A stretch of DNA of 32,321 nucleotides from Muribaculaceae bacterium. Its GTDB lineage: Bacteria; Bacteroidota; Bacteroidia; Bacteroidales; Muribaculaceae. The notes under the pieces are model-generated. The model was not told the DNA's origin. It was given only the letters and a program-made list of their open reading frames with translations, and ran no database searches. This document shows positions 17,210-25,215 of this stretch, in pieces (position 1 is the stretch's first letter; each line of letters opens with the position of its first letter). The position numbers and the translations under genes were made by a program. Where the stretch lies: NCBI GenBank assembly GCA_017454355.1, contig JAFTDD010000027.1, positions 1-32,321 of the forward strand. The letters are read 5' to 3'.

Positions 17210-17261
17210 CCGCCACAAACTAATCATTGACCAATATACATTACTAATAAAAACAACTAAT

Positions 17262-18179
17262 ATGGGACTTTTTGACAACATCGTGAACGCCGCGCGGCAG
17301 TCGATGAACGCCGCGCAAATGCAGCAGCAGACGCCTCAGCAGGGTTACTACCCCCAGCAAGGCTACCCCATGCCACAGGGCGGCATCCAGGGCCAACAGT
17401 CGCTGCCGGGCGGCGCCGTGGGCGGCATCCTGGGCCAAGTGCTCAACAGTTTCGGCGGAGCGCAACAGCAACCCTATGGACAACAACAGCCCTACGGACA
17501 GCAACAACCCTACGGACAGCAACGGTACGCCCAGGGCCAGTATCCGCAACAGCAAGGACAGCAATTTGCCGCGCAAGGCTACCCCGTGCAGGGACAATAC
17601 CCACAGCAGCAAGGCTATCCCGTGCAGGCACAATACCCACAGCAGCAAGGCTATCCCGTGCAGGGACAGTACCCCCAGCAGCAAGGCTACCCCGTGCAGG
17701 GACAGTACCCACAGCAGCAGGGCTACCCCGTGCAGGGACAATACCCACAGCGGCAAGGCTACCCCGTGCAGGGACAATACCCGCAGCAGCAAGGCTATCC
17801 CGTGCAGGCACAATACCCCCAACAGCAAGGCTACCCCATGCAGGGACAATACCCACAGCAGCAAGGACAACAGCAAGATCGGTTCGACCGCTTCGGCAAG
17901 CCATCACAGCCGCTATCCCAAGGGCCGCAACAGCCTCAGACACAGCAACAGCCTCAGGCACAGCAACAGCCAAGACCGCAGCAGCAACAGCCCCAAGCAC
18001 AACAACAGCCCAGACCCCAACAGCAGCAGCAGCCTCAGGTACAGCAGCCCGCCCCACAGCAGCAGGACGGCGGACGCTTCGGCTCCTTCTCGCGCGGACC
18101 AAAACTCAGCGATGCCGCCCAAGGCGCCATCTCCGTTATCAACATGGGCCAAAACGCTTCATCGCAAGCCAACAAATAA
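17262..18179 (+). CDS. Q/G/Y/P-rich low-complexity repeat protein
   Basis: A 305-residue protein without a signal peptide. The start [12 protein letters not shown] is chosen because the promoter lies at 17180-17209 and the residues encoded before it look non-coding. Residues 1-20 form a likely amphipathic helix; 40-66 contain a Gly-rich [17 protein letters not shown] patch. Eight tandem dodecamers of the form [12 protein letters not shown] fill residues 106-201, preceded by three QPYGQQ units. A poly-Q/P tract runs to about 270, and the end ([26 protein letters not shown]) is unlike the rest. The composition resembles prion-like domains such as the QGGYQQYN repeats of yeast Sup35. I infer a self-associating scaffold; no enzymatic motif exists. 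It heads a likely unit with the TerB-like (48 bp away) and DUF4332 genes. Confidence 0.82.
   Translation: MGLFDNIVNAARQSMNAAQMQQQTPQQGYYPQQGYPMPQGGIQGQQSLPGGAVGGILGQVLNSFGGAQQQPYGQQQPYGQQQPYGQQRYAQGQYPQQQGQQFAAQGYPVQGQYPQQQGYPVQAQYPQQQGYPVQGQYPQQQGYPVQGQYPQQQGYPVQGQYPQRQGYPVQGQYPQQQGYPVQAQYPQQQGYPMQGQYPQQQGQQQDRFDRFGKPSQPLSQGPQQPQTQQQPQAQQQPRPQQQQPQAQQQPRPQQQQQPQVQQPAPQQQDGGRFGSFSRGPKLSDAAQGAISVINMGQNASSQANK
17577..17864 (+). repeat. Eight 36-bp tandem repeats in the Q-rich gene
   Basis: Eight consecutive in-frame 36-bp units encode [12 protein letters not shown], with G/A, V/M and Q/R variants. The units differ at synonymous sites, so the array is not a very recent expansion. Confidence 0.95.
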
Positions 18180-18198
18180 CCACCCCTCCCCTACAACC

Positions 18199-18226
18199 AC
18201 TAATTACTAATTACCAATTACTAATT
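18199..18226 (+). repeat. Four ACTAATT heptamers ending at a start codon
   Basis: ACTAATT, ACTAATT, ACCAATT and ACTAATT run directly into the ATG at 18227, replacing any ribosome-binding site with an AT-rich heptamer array. Confidence 0.85.
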
Positions 18227-18598
18227 ATGGACAACCTTAAAGCAATCGAACTCATCATCCCTCTGGTGGCCAAAACCGGACTGTTCTTCAGTTGTGTCGA
18301 CGGACAGTATGCCGACAGCGAGCGCCGTTTCATCCAGAATTATCTCGACCAACTCGCCGCCGTGGGAGACATCAGCGAAGTTAAAGACCTCATCGAGGGA
18401 GCCGCCAAGCAGCAAATCACCCTCGACGAAATCATCGCCGACACGCGCCGACTGCTCGACACCTTTGACAGTCCCGACGACAAGCGCGCCGTCATGCTCG
18501 CACTCTACAACTTTGTCGACAACGTCATCAAGGCCGACGGCCAAGAGCACCCCGCCGAACTCCAGGCGGTCACCCAATGGCTCGAAGCCCTCAAATAA
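18227..18598 (+). CDS. TerB-like (tellurite resistance B family) protein
   Basis: A 123-residue, all-helical acidic protein. Two TerB-type acidic signatures are visible: CVDGQYADSERRFI (about 24-37) and KADGQEHPAELQAVTQWL (about 102-119), each with an Asp followed by Glu at the usual spacing in a helix-loop-helix. TerB domains are linked to tellurite and stress resistance and occur as membrane- or metal-associated modules; the actual role here is unknown. It has no signal peptide. It lies 48 bp behind the Q-rich protein and 72 bp before the DUF4332 gene, all on the same strand. Four heptamer repeats directly precede its ATG, and a small hairpin follows it. Confidence 0.75.
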   Translation: MDNLKAIELIIPLVAKTGLFFSCVDGQYADSERRFIQNYLDQLAAVGDISEVKDLIEGAAKQQITLDEIIADTRRLLDTFDSPDDKRAVMLALYNFVDNVIKADGQEHPAELQAVTQWLEALK

Positions 18599-18613
18599 AA
18601 CACCGTTCCGTGT

Positions 18614-18632
18614 GCAACCACCTCGTGGCTGC
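18614..18632 (+). repeat. CTC-loop hairpin with GTGTGCAA prefix
   Basis: GCAACCAC pairs with GTGGCTGC (one mismatch) around a CTC loop and follows GTGTGCAA, a prefix shared with the hairpins at 25168 and 27166. The stem sequence is shared with 12037-12049. Confidence 0.6.
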
Positions 18633-18669
18633 CTCCCCACAATCACTAACAAATAAAAACTAAAACACT

Positions 18670-19077
18670 ATGGCTTACAAAATCATCGACATCGAAGGCG
18701 TGGGCGACGTTTACGCCCAGAAACTCATCGAGGCCGGCATCAACACCGTCGACGAACTGCTCGACCGCTGCGCCGCCCCCAAGGGACGCAAAGAACTCGC
18801 CGAAGCCACCGGCATCAGCGACAAACTCATCCTGCGCTGGACCAACCACGCCGACCTCTTCCGCATCAAAGGCATCGGACCGCAATTCGCCGAACTGCTC
18901 GAGGCCGCCGGCGTCGACACCGTCAAGGAACTGCGCCACCGCGTCGCGGCCAACCTCGCCGCCAAACTCGTCGAGGTCAACGACGAGAAGCACCTCACCC
19001 GTGCCGTCCCCGTCGAGAAAGAACTCCAACGCATGATCGACCAGGCCAAAGAACTCGAGCCCCGCGTCTCCTATTGA
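18670..19077 (+). CDS. DUF4332 helix-hairpin-helix protein
   Basis: A 135-residue cytoplasmic protein made of two tandem helix-hairpin-helix-like units: IEGVGDVYAQKLIEAGINTVDELL (about 8-31) and IKGIGPQFAELLEAAGVDTVKELRHR (about 63-88). This matches the DUF4332 family, related to the helix-hairpin-helix motifs of DNA ligases and polymerases. Such motifs usually bind DNA backbone or mediate protein contact. No nuclease or polymerase domain is attached. It is the third gene of a likely unit with the Q-rich repeat protein and the TerB-like protein. The function is unknown. Confidence 0.8.
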   Translation: MAYKIIDIEGVGDVYAQKLIEAGINTVDELLDRCAAPKGRKELAEATGISDKLILRWTNHADLFRIKGIGPQFAELLEAAGVDTVKELRHRVAANLAAKLVEVNDEKHLTRAVPVEKELQRMIDQAKELEPRVSY

Positions 19078-19104
19078 CCGCCACACCCGACTCTCGAGTT
19101 TTAG

Positions 19105-19218
19105 AACATAAATTTCCATAAATTATCCATAAATTCACCGCAAAAAGTAAAGAACACGATTTTGGCACTTTTTGCAGTGGACCCAAAAATTAATGGATAA
19201 TTTATGGAAATTCATGTT
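19105..19218. repeat. MITE-like inverted repeat before tRNA-Ser
   Basis: Arms 19105-19135 and 19188-19218 (31 bp, word AAATTATCCAT) have two mismatches. The spacer contains CTTTTTGCAGTGGAC, the word found at the outer arm of the element at 11825-12017. The right arm continues into CCGCGACTTTTT as it does there. Confidence 0.75.
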
Positions 19219-19275
19219 AAAATTATCCGCGACTTTTTCCACAGCACTTTTTTTTCAAAAAAAATCAAGAAAAAT

Positions 19276-19306
19276 TTTGCCGATTAAAAAAAAAGCCGTA
19301 CCTTTG
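19276..19306 (+). promoter_or_regulatory. Promoter of tRNA-Ser
   Basis: TTTG (19276-19279), a 19-bp spacer and TACCTTTG (19299-19306); the same -7 box precedes tRNA-Lys. Confidence 0.7.
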
Positions 19307-19359
19307 CACCCGCAATCCGAAAGGAATGCGTTTTTCTCATAATTCAGCTTCCATAGCAC

Positions 19360-19449
19360 GGAGAGGTGGGTGAGTGGCTGAAACCAGCAGTTTGCTAAAC
19401 TGCCGTAGGGGTAACTCTACCGCAAGTTCGAATCTTGTCCTCTCCGCCA
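19360..19449 (+). tRNA. tRNA-Ser (anticodon GCT)
   Basis: A 90-nt class II tRNA. Acceptor GGAGAGG/CCTCTCC, anticodon loop TTGCTAA (anticodon GCT, codon AGC), a long variable arm, a T loop containing TTCGAAT, discriminator G and an encoded CCA. Confidence 0.95.
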
Positions 19450-19452
19450 TTT

Positions 19453-19489
19453 CAAGGGTAACAAGTTGCACCGCAACGAGTTACCCTTG
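19453..19489 (+). terminator. Hairpin after tRNA-Ser
   Basis: CAAGGGTAAC pairs with GTTACCCTTG, and inside GTTGC pairs with GCAAC around an ACC triloop, giving 15 base pairs in all. No clear T-run follows. Confidence 0.6.
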
Positions 19490-19541
19490 ATTGGTTAGAA
19501 ACCCACAGACACTATATAGACTGACATTAGAGACAGAAAAA

Positions 19542-20128
19542 GGTCACCTGTAAAAACCTGTGTTTAACATTCATTCTTCCGTCGTTTCCACAATGCCGAG
19601 CAATGATGACATCGAAGATGTCTGATGGGTCGAAGACCCCACTTCGTGTGAAAGACCATGCAAGAGCCTCGTGGAGGCTCGCCGCTTGGTCGGAGGAGAG
19701 ATGGCGCCGTGTGCCTCGAAGAGGAACTTTACCGGAGCCGGCCTCAAGTGAGACGATAGTCATTCCACTCGAGACCCGAACGCTCAATCATCTCGCGAAA
19801 ATATGGGGACGGTTCTTCTGTTTCACCGCTTCGCGGCTGAAACAGAAGAACCGTCCCCATCCTGCATTTTCCCTGCCGCGGTTCGCAAATCGAACCACCA
19901 AAAACTCAATCACAAAGTTCCTCTACGAGGCACGCGACGGTTCCCGCTATGACCAAGCGGCGAGCATCTGCGAGGCTCTTGCATGGTCTTTAACATGAAT
20001 TCGGGTCTTCGACCCGACTGACATCTTCGATGTCCTAATCCGTTTGATATGCCTTGACGTCACCACATCTCACCATCGAAGTGAAGTTGAGCGCAAGGCA
20101 TATCGGACACAGGTTTTTACAGGTGACC
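19542..20128. mobile_element. 587-bp MITE-like palindromic element with triloop hairpins
   Basis: Perfect 22-bp terminal inverted repeats (19542-19563 and 20107-20128) bound an element with no gene. Inside are mirror copies of about 130 bp, roughly 19603-19730 against 19915-20034. Mini-hairpins include GACATC-GAA (19608-19622), GGGTC-GAA (19627-19639), GAGCCTC-GTG (19664-19680), CCTC-GAA (19714-19724), then CCTC-TAC (19920-19930), CGGGTC-TTC (20002-20016) and GACATC-TTC (20020-20034). The centre is a 23-bp perfect stem (19803-19860) capped by CCGC-TTC-GCGG. The next gene is truncated at the right boundary. No transposase is present, so it would have to be moved in trans. Confidence 0.75.
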
Positions 20129-20129
20129 C

Positions 20130-21332
20130 CCAAAAAAAACCATCACCAACTGCGTGGTCAGCACAGTCATTCACAGCAGCGTCAGTGGCGACGGCACCCA
20201 CGGCGGTATCGTGGCCATGCCGGCAAGCGACTCAAAAACCGACATCGCCGGTTGTGTGTATAGCGGTCGCCTGCTCACCTCCCACGACACCTCCTACTGT
20301 GGCGGTCTCGTGGGATGGAGTGGTGACAACACCGTTACCGTTAACCATTCGCTATACGCCCCGGATGCCAACATCGCTGTCGCCCAGGGTGAAAGTCCCA
20401 TCGACAACGGCGCCACTTTCGTGCGTGGCAACAACCCGACAGTGAACGACAACTGCTACTACACCGAGACCATGGGCTCGGTACAGGGTTTGCGCGCCAT
20501 AGTCTCCGCAACAGCCCCCGACGACCTCGGCTCTCTGATCAACGACTACGGCATGGTGAAGGCATACGAGAACGGCCTCCTCTACGACGGGATATACTAC
20601 AGACCCCTTCTCGACATCAGCCTGCCCAATTATTCCGATAATAGCACTACCATCAGTGACGCCAACGGCCACTTAGCCGACGTGACGCTTCAAGATCGCA
20701 ACATCTACAAGGACGGCTCGTGGAAAACGCTGTGCCTGCCCTTCGATGTGACCCTCAGCGACAGCCCGCTCGACGGGGCTGAGGCTCGCCCGCTCACCGA
20801 TGCCTACATCAGCGGTTCGACGCTCAACTTGACCTTTGGTGATGAGGAGACTACGCTAAAGGCCGGCACTCCCTATATTATCAAATGGGAGAGCAGCGAC
20901 CCTCTCGTCTGCCTTGCCAGCCCCATATTCAGCGGCGTGACCATCGATGCGGCGGACAACAGTTTTGACAACCACGCCAGTGGCGACGCCCGCGTGCGTT
21001 TCCTCGGGACTTATAAGAGCCTGACGGTCAACCCCGGCGACAACAGCATCCTGCTGATGGGGGAAACGCTACACTATCCCGCCTCGCCGGCAATCCTGGG
21101 CGCTCAGTGCGCATACTTCAAGATTGGAGAAGACGAAGGGACACCTGCACGAATCACCTCGTTCAATATCAAATACGGTAAAGACGACACTCCCACCGGC
21201 ATCTCCGGTGTCACGACAGATCCCAGTAGCGGTGACGATGGCTGGTACACAATCGACGGACGCCGCCTCGCCGGCAAGCCCACACAGAGCGGTATCTACA
21301 TCAACAACGGTAAAAAGATACTCATCAAATAA
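20130..21332 (+). pseudogene. 3' remnant of a GLUG-type surface protein
   Basis: About 400 codons remain of what was probably a longer secreted adhesin-like protein. The frame begins abruptly at the terminal repeat of the element upstream, which puts an in-frame TGA at 20124-20126, and coding-like sequence (KKTITNCVVSTV) starts right after it. GLUG-like units are visible (HGGIVAMPASDSK, CGGLVGWSGDNTVTVNH). A middle beta-rich region (NIYKDGSWKTLCLPFDVTL) and the C-terminal GWYTIDGRRLAGKPTQSGIYINNGKKILIK tail are typical of Bacteroidales cell-surface proteins. No signal peptide or natural start remains; a GTG at 20154 could start translation, but export is unlikely. A strong terminator (21352-21385) is intact. 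Confidence 0.8.
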
Positions 21333-21351
21333 CCGGCAACGGTTGTGACGC

Positions 21352-21385
21352 AACGGTTGCGACTCGCGTCGCAACCGTTTTTTTT
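21352..21385 (+). terminator. Intrinsic terminator of the surface-protein remnant
   Basis: AACGGTTGCGAC, loop TCGC, GTCGCAACCGTT followed directly by six more T: a perfect 12-bp stem with a U-tract. Confidence 0.92.
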
Positions 21386-21438
21386 CCGCCACACAGGCAA
21401 AGCCTCACGATAATTCGCACAATACTTGTCGGTTATTG

Positions 21439-21469
21439 TTGTGATTTTGGAGAATAATGCTTATCTTTG
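21439..21469 (+). promoter_or_regulatory. Promoter of the AAA-ATPase/PD-(D/E)XK gene
   Basis: TTG (21439-21441), a 20-bp spacer and TATCTTTG (21462-21469). An upstream in-frame ATG at 21457 lies inside the promoter, so translation should start at 21493. Confidence 0.6.
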
Positions 21470-21492
21470 CGCAAACAAACGCAATTCACGAT

Positions 21493-23061
21493 ATGGGAAC
21501 TCCAAGATACCCGGTGGGAATGCAGGACTTCGCGCGGCTGCGCGAGACCGGCATGACGTATGTCGACAAGACAGAGTTTATCTACAGGATGGCCAACGAA
21601 GGTGGCGAGGCGTACTTCCTGAGCCGCCCGCGCCGCTTTGGCAAGTCGCTGCTGGTGTCGACGATGCGCTACTACTTCGAGGGTCGCCGCGACCTGTTCG
21701 AGGGGCTTGCCGTGGACACGCTTGAGACAAAGTGGACATGCCACCCCGTGTTGTTGCTCGACTTGAGCCGCGGCAAGTTCGAGACGCTGCAGCACCTCCA
21801 TGATGTGTTGGGCGAGCAGTGCCGCAAGTATGAGGCGCAATACGACCTGCCTGTTGACCCGCAACTCAGTTACGGAGCCCGCCTTGGGCGCATCATCGAC
21901 CGTGCGGCTGAGGCCACCGGCGAGCGAGTGGTGGTGCTCATCGACGAGTATGACGCGCCGATGCTCGACAGCCTCGATGACGACACGCGGCTGAGGCAGG
22001 TGCGAGCCATCATGCGGGACTTCTACAGCCCCCTCAAGGCCATGGCCGACAAACTGCGCTTCGTCTTCCTCACGGGCATCACCAAGTTCTCGCAAATGAG
22101 CATCTTCAGCGAGTTGAACAACCTGAACAACATCAGCATGGTGCCTGGGTGGGACGCCATCTGCGGCATCACCGAGGACGAAATCCGCCGCCACATGTGG
22201 CGCGGCGTCGAGGACCTTGCCCGGCTCAACGGATGCTCGCCCGAGCAGATGATGGACCGCCTGCGCGAGAGATATGACGGCTACCACTTCTCACGAGCCA
22301 TGGTTGACATCTACAACCCCTTCAGCCTGGTCAAGACGTTCCAGAACAAGGAAGTGATTAACCACTGGTTCGACACCGGCACGCCGACGTGGCTGCTCGG
22401 TGTGATGGAAAAAGTCAACTTCGAACTTAACAACCTGGAAGGCATTGTCGCCGAAAACGAGAGTTTCAACGCCCCGGCCGAGCGCGCCGCCAACCCGGTG
22501 GCGGTGCTGTTCCAGAGCGGATACCTCACCATCAAGGGATATGACGCGGAAGCCGACCTCTACACGCTGGGCGTGCCCAACCGCGAGGTGCGCGAAGGCT
22601 TGGGGAAGGCTTTAATCCAATATATCAATGTGCCGTTAGACAACCGGTCATGGTTGCGCGAGGGCTTCTTCGCCTTCCGCCGCGGCGGCGACATCAGCGA
22701 CTTCATGGAACTGCTCAAGGACTTCTACGCGTCCATCCCCTACGACATCAGCAACGATAACGAGCGGCACTATCAGGCCATTCTCTACGCTGTACTCGCC
22801 TCGTTTGGCGCCGACGTGACGTGTGAGGACCGCACCTCGCGCGGACGGGCCGACCTGGTGCTGCGCTTGCCGGACGCAATCTATATCATCGAGCTGAAGT
22901 ATGGCCGCTCGGTGGCAGACGCCATGGAGCAACTGCACCGCAAGGACTACGCCGCCAAGTACGCACACGACGGACGACCCGTGCGCCTGCTGGGCATCAA
23001 CCTATCGACCGAGACGCGCACCATCGACGGCTGGCAACTCGAGGCAAACCGGAATTCATAA
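21493..23061 (+). CDS. AAA-ATPase-like protein with PD-(D/E)XK nuclease domain
   Basis: A 522-residue cytoplasmic protein. The N-terminal AAA-ATPase-like domain has YVDKTEFIYRM, the P-loop-like SRPRRFGKSLLVSTM (about 41-55) and a Walker B-like VVLIDEYDAPML (about 145-156). The C-terminal PDDEXK_9 region carries RADLVLRLPDAIYIIELKYG (about 453-472), with the D...ELK nuclease signature. The family is extremely common, often multicopy, in Bacteroidetes; its role is unproven, with defence or mobile-DNA links suspected. The start at 21493 is preferred because the promoter overlaps the earlier ATG. The GH97 gene follows after 26 bp, so some read-through is likely, though the functions look unrelated. 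Confidence 0.88.
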   Translation: MGTPRYPVGMQDFARLRETGMTYVDKTEFIYRMANEGGEAYFLSRPRRFGKSLLVSTMRYYFEGRRDLFEGLAVDTLETKWTCHPVLLLDLSRGKFETLQHLHDVLGEQCRKYEAQYDLPVDPQLSYGARLGRIIDRAAEATGERVVVLIDEYDAPMLDSLDDDTRLRQVRAIMRDFYSPLKAMADKLRFVFLTGITKFSQMSIFSELNNLNNISMVPGWDAICGITEDEIRRHMWRGVEDLARLNGCSPEQMMDRLRERYDGYHFSRAMVDIYNPFSLVKTFQNKEVINHWFDTGTPTWLLGVMEKVNFELNNLEGIVAENESFNAPAERAANPVAVLFQSGYLTIKGYDAEADLYTLGVPNREVREGLGKALIQYINVPLDNRSWLREGFFAFRRGGDISDFMELLKDFYASIPYDISNDNERHYQAILYAVLASFGADVTCEDRTSRGRADLVLRLPDAIYIIELKYGRSVADAMEQLHRKDYAAKYAHDGRPVRLLGINLSTETRTIDGWQLEANRNS

Positions 23062-23087
23062 ACCTATACTCATCTCTTTTAGAAACG

Positions 23088-25136
23088 ATGAAACATTTGT
23101 TTTTCAACACATTATGTGCGGCATTGTGCCTCACTGCATCTCTAAGCGTCAGTGCCGCCGGGCACTCACTGAGTTCGCCCGACGGACACCTCACGCTCAC
23201 CACCGGCGTTGAGCGCGACGGCCGCCCCTACTACACGCTCTCGCGCGACGGCAAGACGGTGCTCGCCGCCAGCCACCTGGGCATGACACTGACTGACACC
23301 GACCTATCGCGCGGCATGAAGGTCAAGGCTACCGCGCGCGACAGCCACGACGACACGTGGACCACCGTGTGGGGCGAGCGCGAGACCATGCGCAACCATT
23401 ACAACGAACTGACGATCACCTACAGTGGCGGCAAGCCCGTCACAGGAGCACATGAGGGAAAAGAGAACAAGAGCAAGAAAGTGTCGGCAACGATGACGGT
23501 CACCTTCCGCCTCTTTGACGACGGACTGGGTTTCCGATATGACATCCCGGAGCAGCGCGCGTTACCTGACATCACCGTCATGGACGAGGCCACCGAGTTC
23601 ACCCTGCCGCAAGACGCGCCGGCGTGGTCCATCCCCACCAACCGCACCATCTACTACGAAAACCTGTACACGCGTGACCTCGCCAGCCGCAAGGACACCG
23701 TCCACACGCCGCTCACCATCGAGGCGGCGCCCGACCTGCACCTGGCCATCCACCAGGCCGCGCTGGTCGACTACGCCGACCTCAACCTCACTCCGCGCCC
23801 CGCCGCGGGCAGCGCCGTCACCCTGCTGGCGGCCCTCACGCCCTGGCAGGACGGCACCAAGGTCAAGGCCGGCAAGAGCCTGCGCTCGCCCTGGCGCACC
23901 GTCATCGTGGGTCATGACGCCGGCGACCTGATCGAGAGCACGCTTATGCTCAACCTCAACGAGCCGTGCACGTGGGACGACACGTCGTGGATACAGCCCG
24001 GACGATACATCGGCATCTGGTGGAGCATCCACAAGAAAAAGCACACCTGGGAACAGGGACCGCACCACGGCGCCACCACGGCCAACATGAAGAAATATAT
24101 CGACTTCGCCGCCAAGCACGGCTTCAGCGGCGTCCTCGCCGAGGGCTGGAACTACGGCTGGGGCGAAGGCGAGCAAATCAGTTTCACCAAGCCCTACCCC
24201 GACTTTGACCTCGAGGAGGTGGCCCGCTATGCCGCCGCCAAGGGCGTGACAATCGTGGGCCACACCGAGACGTGGGGCAAGAGCCACATGCTCGAGGAGC
24301 AGATGGAGGAGGCGTTTGCCCTCTATGAGCGCCTCGGCATCAAGGTGGTCAAGACGGGCTATGTGGGCGCGATGCTCAATGGCGAGGAGTTGCAGCACTC
24401 GCAGTTTGGCGCGCGCCACTACCGCAAGGTGCTCGACTGCGCCGCCCGCCACCACATCATGATTGACAACCACGAGCCGATGATGCCCACCGGCCTGCAG
24501 CGCACCATGCCCAACCTGATGACCCAGGAGGGAGTGCGCGGCCAAGAGTATAACGCGTGGAGCGCGGACGGCGGCAACCCGCCGAGCCACACGGCCACAC
24601 TGCCGTTCACGCGCGGTCTGGCCGGCCCGATGGACTTCACGCCGGCAATCTTCTTCTACGGCGACGAGGTCGTGCCCGGCACGCGCCCCCAGAGCACCAT
24701 CGCCAAGCAACTTGCCGAGTTTGTCGTCCTCTACAGCCCGCTGCAGATGGCCGCCGACGACATCGACAACTACATCGGTCACCCCGCCCTGTCGTTCATC
24801 GAGAGTTGCCCCACCACGTGGCGGCAGACCGTTGTGCCCGGCGGCGAAGTGGGCAAGTACGTCACCATCGCACGCGAGGCGCGTGACGGCAGCGGCGACT
24901 GGTTCATCGGCAGCCTCACCAACGAGCAGGCCCGCACCCTTCAAGTGAAACTCGACTTCCTCGAGAGCGGTCGCACCTATCGCGCAACCGTCTATGAGGA
25001 CGGCCCACAGGCCGACTACCGCACCAACCCCATGTCGATGGCCATCCGACAGATCGACGTCACGGCTGCCGACATCCTCACCCTCAACCTTGCCCGCAGC
25101 GGTGGCGCCGCCATCCGCCTCAAGGCCCTTAAGTAA
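23088..25136 (+). CDS. Glycoside hydrolase family 97 (inverting, SusB-like alpha-glucosidase)
   Basis: A 682-residue exported enzyme with a signal peptide (about 1-23). An N-terminal beta-sandwich (about 25-280) is followed by a TIM barrel (about 300-560, IGIWWSIHKKK, GVLAEGWNYGWGEG) and a C-terminal beta domain. Candidate catalytic and calcium glutamates are E394 (HTETWG), E463 (NHEPMMP), E481 and E487 (EGVRGQEYNAW). Their spacing equals that of E439, E508, E526 and E532 recalled for Bacteroides SusB, which places it in the inverting alpha-glucosidase branch. KTGYVG replaces the aspartate nucleophile of the retaining branch. It probably releases glucose from alpha-glucans in the periplasm; no SusC/D pair is present in the window. 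Confidence 0.93.
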   Translation: MKHLFFNTLCAALCLTASLSVSAAGHSLSSPDGHLTLTTGVERDGRPYYTLSRDGKTVLAASHLGMTLTDTDLSRGMKVKATARDSHDDTWTTVWGERETMRNHYNELTITYSGGKPVTGAHEGKENKSKKVSATMTVTFRLFDDGLGFRYDIPEQRALPDITVMDEATEFTLPQDAPAWSIPTNRTIYYENLYTRDLASRKDTVHTPLTIEAAPDLHLAIHQAALVDYADLNLTPRPAAGSAVTLLAALTPWQDGTKVKAGKSLRSPWRTVIVGHDAGDLIESTLMLNLNEPCTWDDTSWIQPGRYIGIWWSIHKKKHTWEQGPHHGATTANMKKYIDFAAKHGFSGVLAEGWNYGWGEGEQISFTKPYPDFDLEEVARYAAAKGVTIVGHTETWGKSHMLEEQMEEAFALYERLGIKVVKTGYVGAMLNGEELQHSQFGARHYRKVLDCAARHHIMIDNHEPMMPTGLQRTMPNLMTQEGVRGQEYNAWSADGGNPPSHTATLPFTRGLAGPMDFTPAIFFYGDEVVPGTRPQSTIAKQLAEFVVLYSPLQMAADDIDNYIGHPALSFIESCPTTWRQTVVPGGEVGKYVTIAREARDGSGDWFIGSLTNEQARTLQVKLDFLESGRTYRATVYEDGPQADYRTNPMSMAIRQIDVTAADILTLNLARSGGAAIRLKALK

Positions 25137-25167
25137 GTTATCAAAAATCAATCAAAAGAGTGGTGTG

Positions 25168-25188
25168 CAAAGCGGCCATGCCGCTTTG
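25168..25188 (+). repeat. CAT-loop hairpin with TGTGCAA prefix
   Basis: CAAAGCGGC, loop CAT, GCCGCTTTG: a perfect 9-bp stem preceded by GGTGTG. It lies between the GH97 and DUF5020 genes and is built like 27166-27186. Confidence 0.75.
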
Positions 25189-25215
25189 TCTCCACCGTCC
25201 CTATCAGTCTCGACA

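Noticed and set aside
17443-18102. Minus-strand frames of over 200 codons opposite the Q-rich protein
   Set aside because: The repeated 36-bp units create long open antisense frames; no independent coding sign is present.
19527-19998. Overlapping frames of 86 and 131 codons in the inverted-repeat element
   Set aside because: They follow the mirrored arms and mini-hairpins, and resemble each other only through the palindrome.
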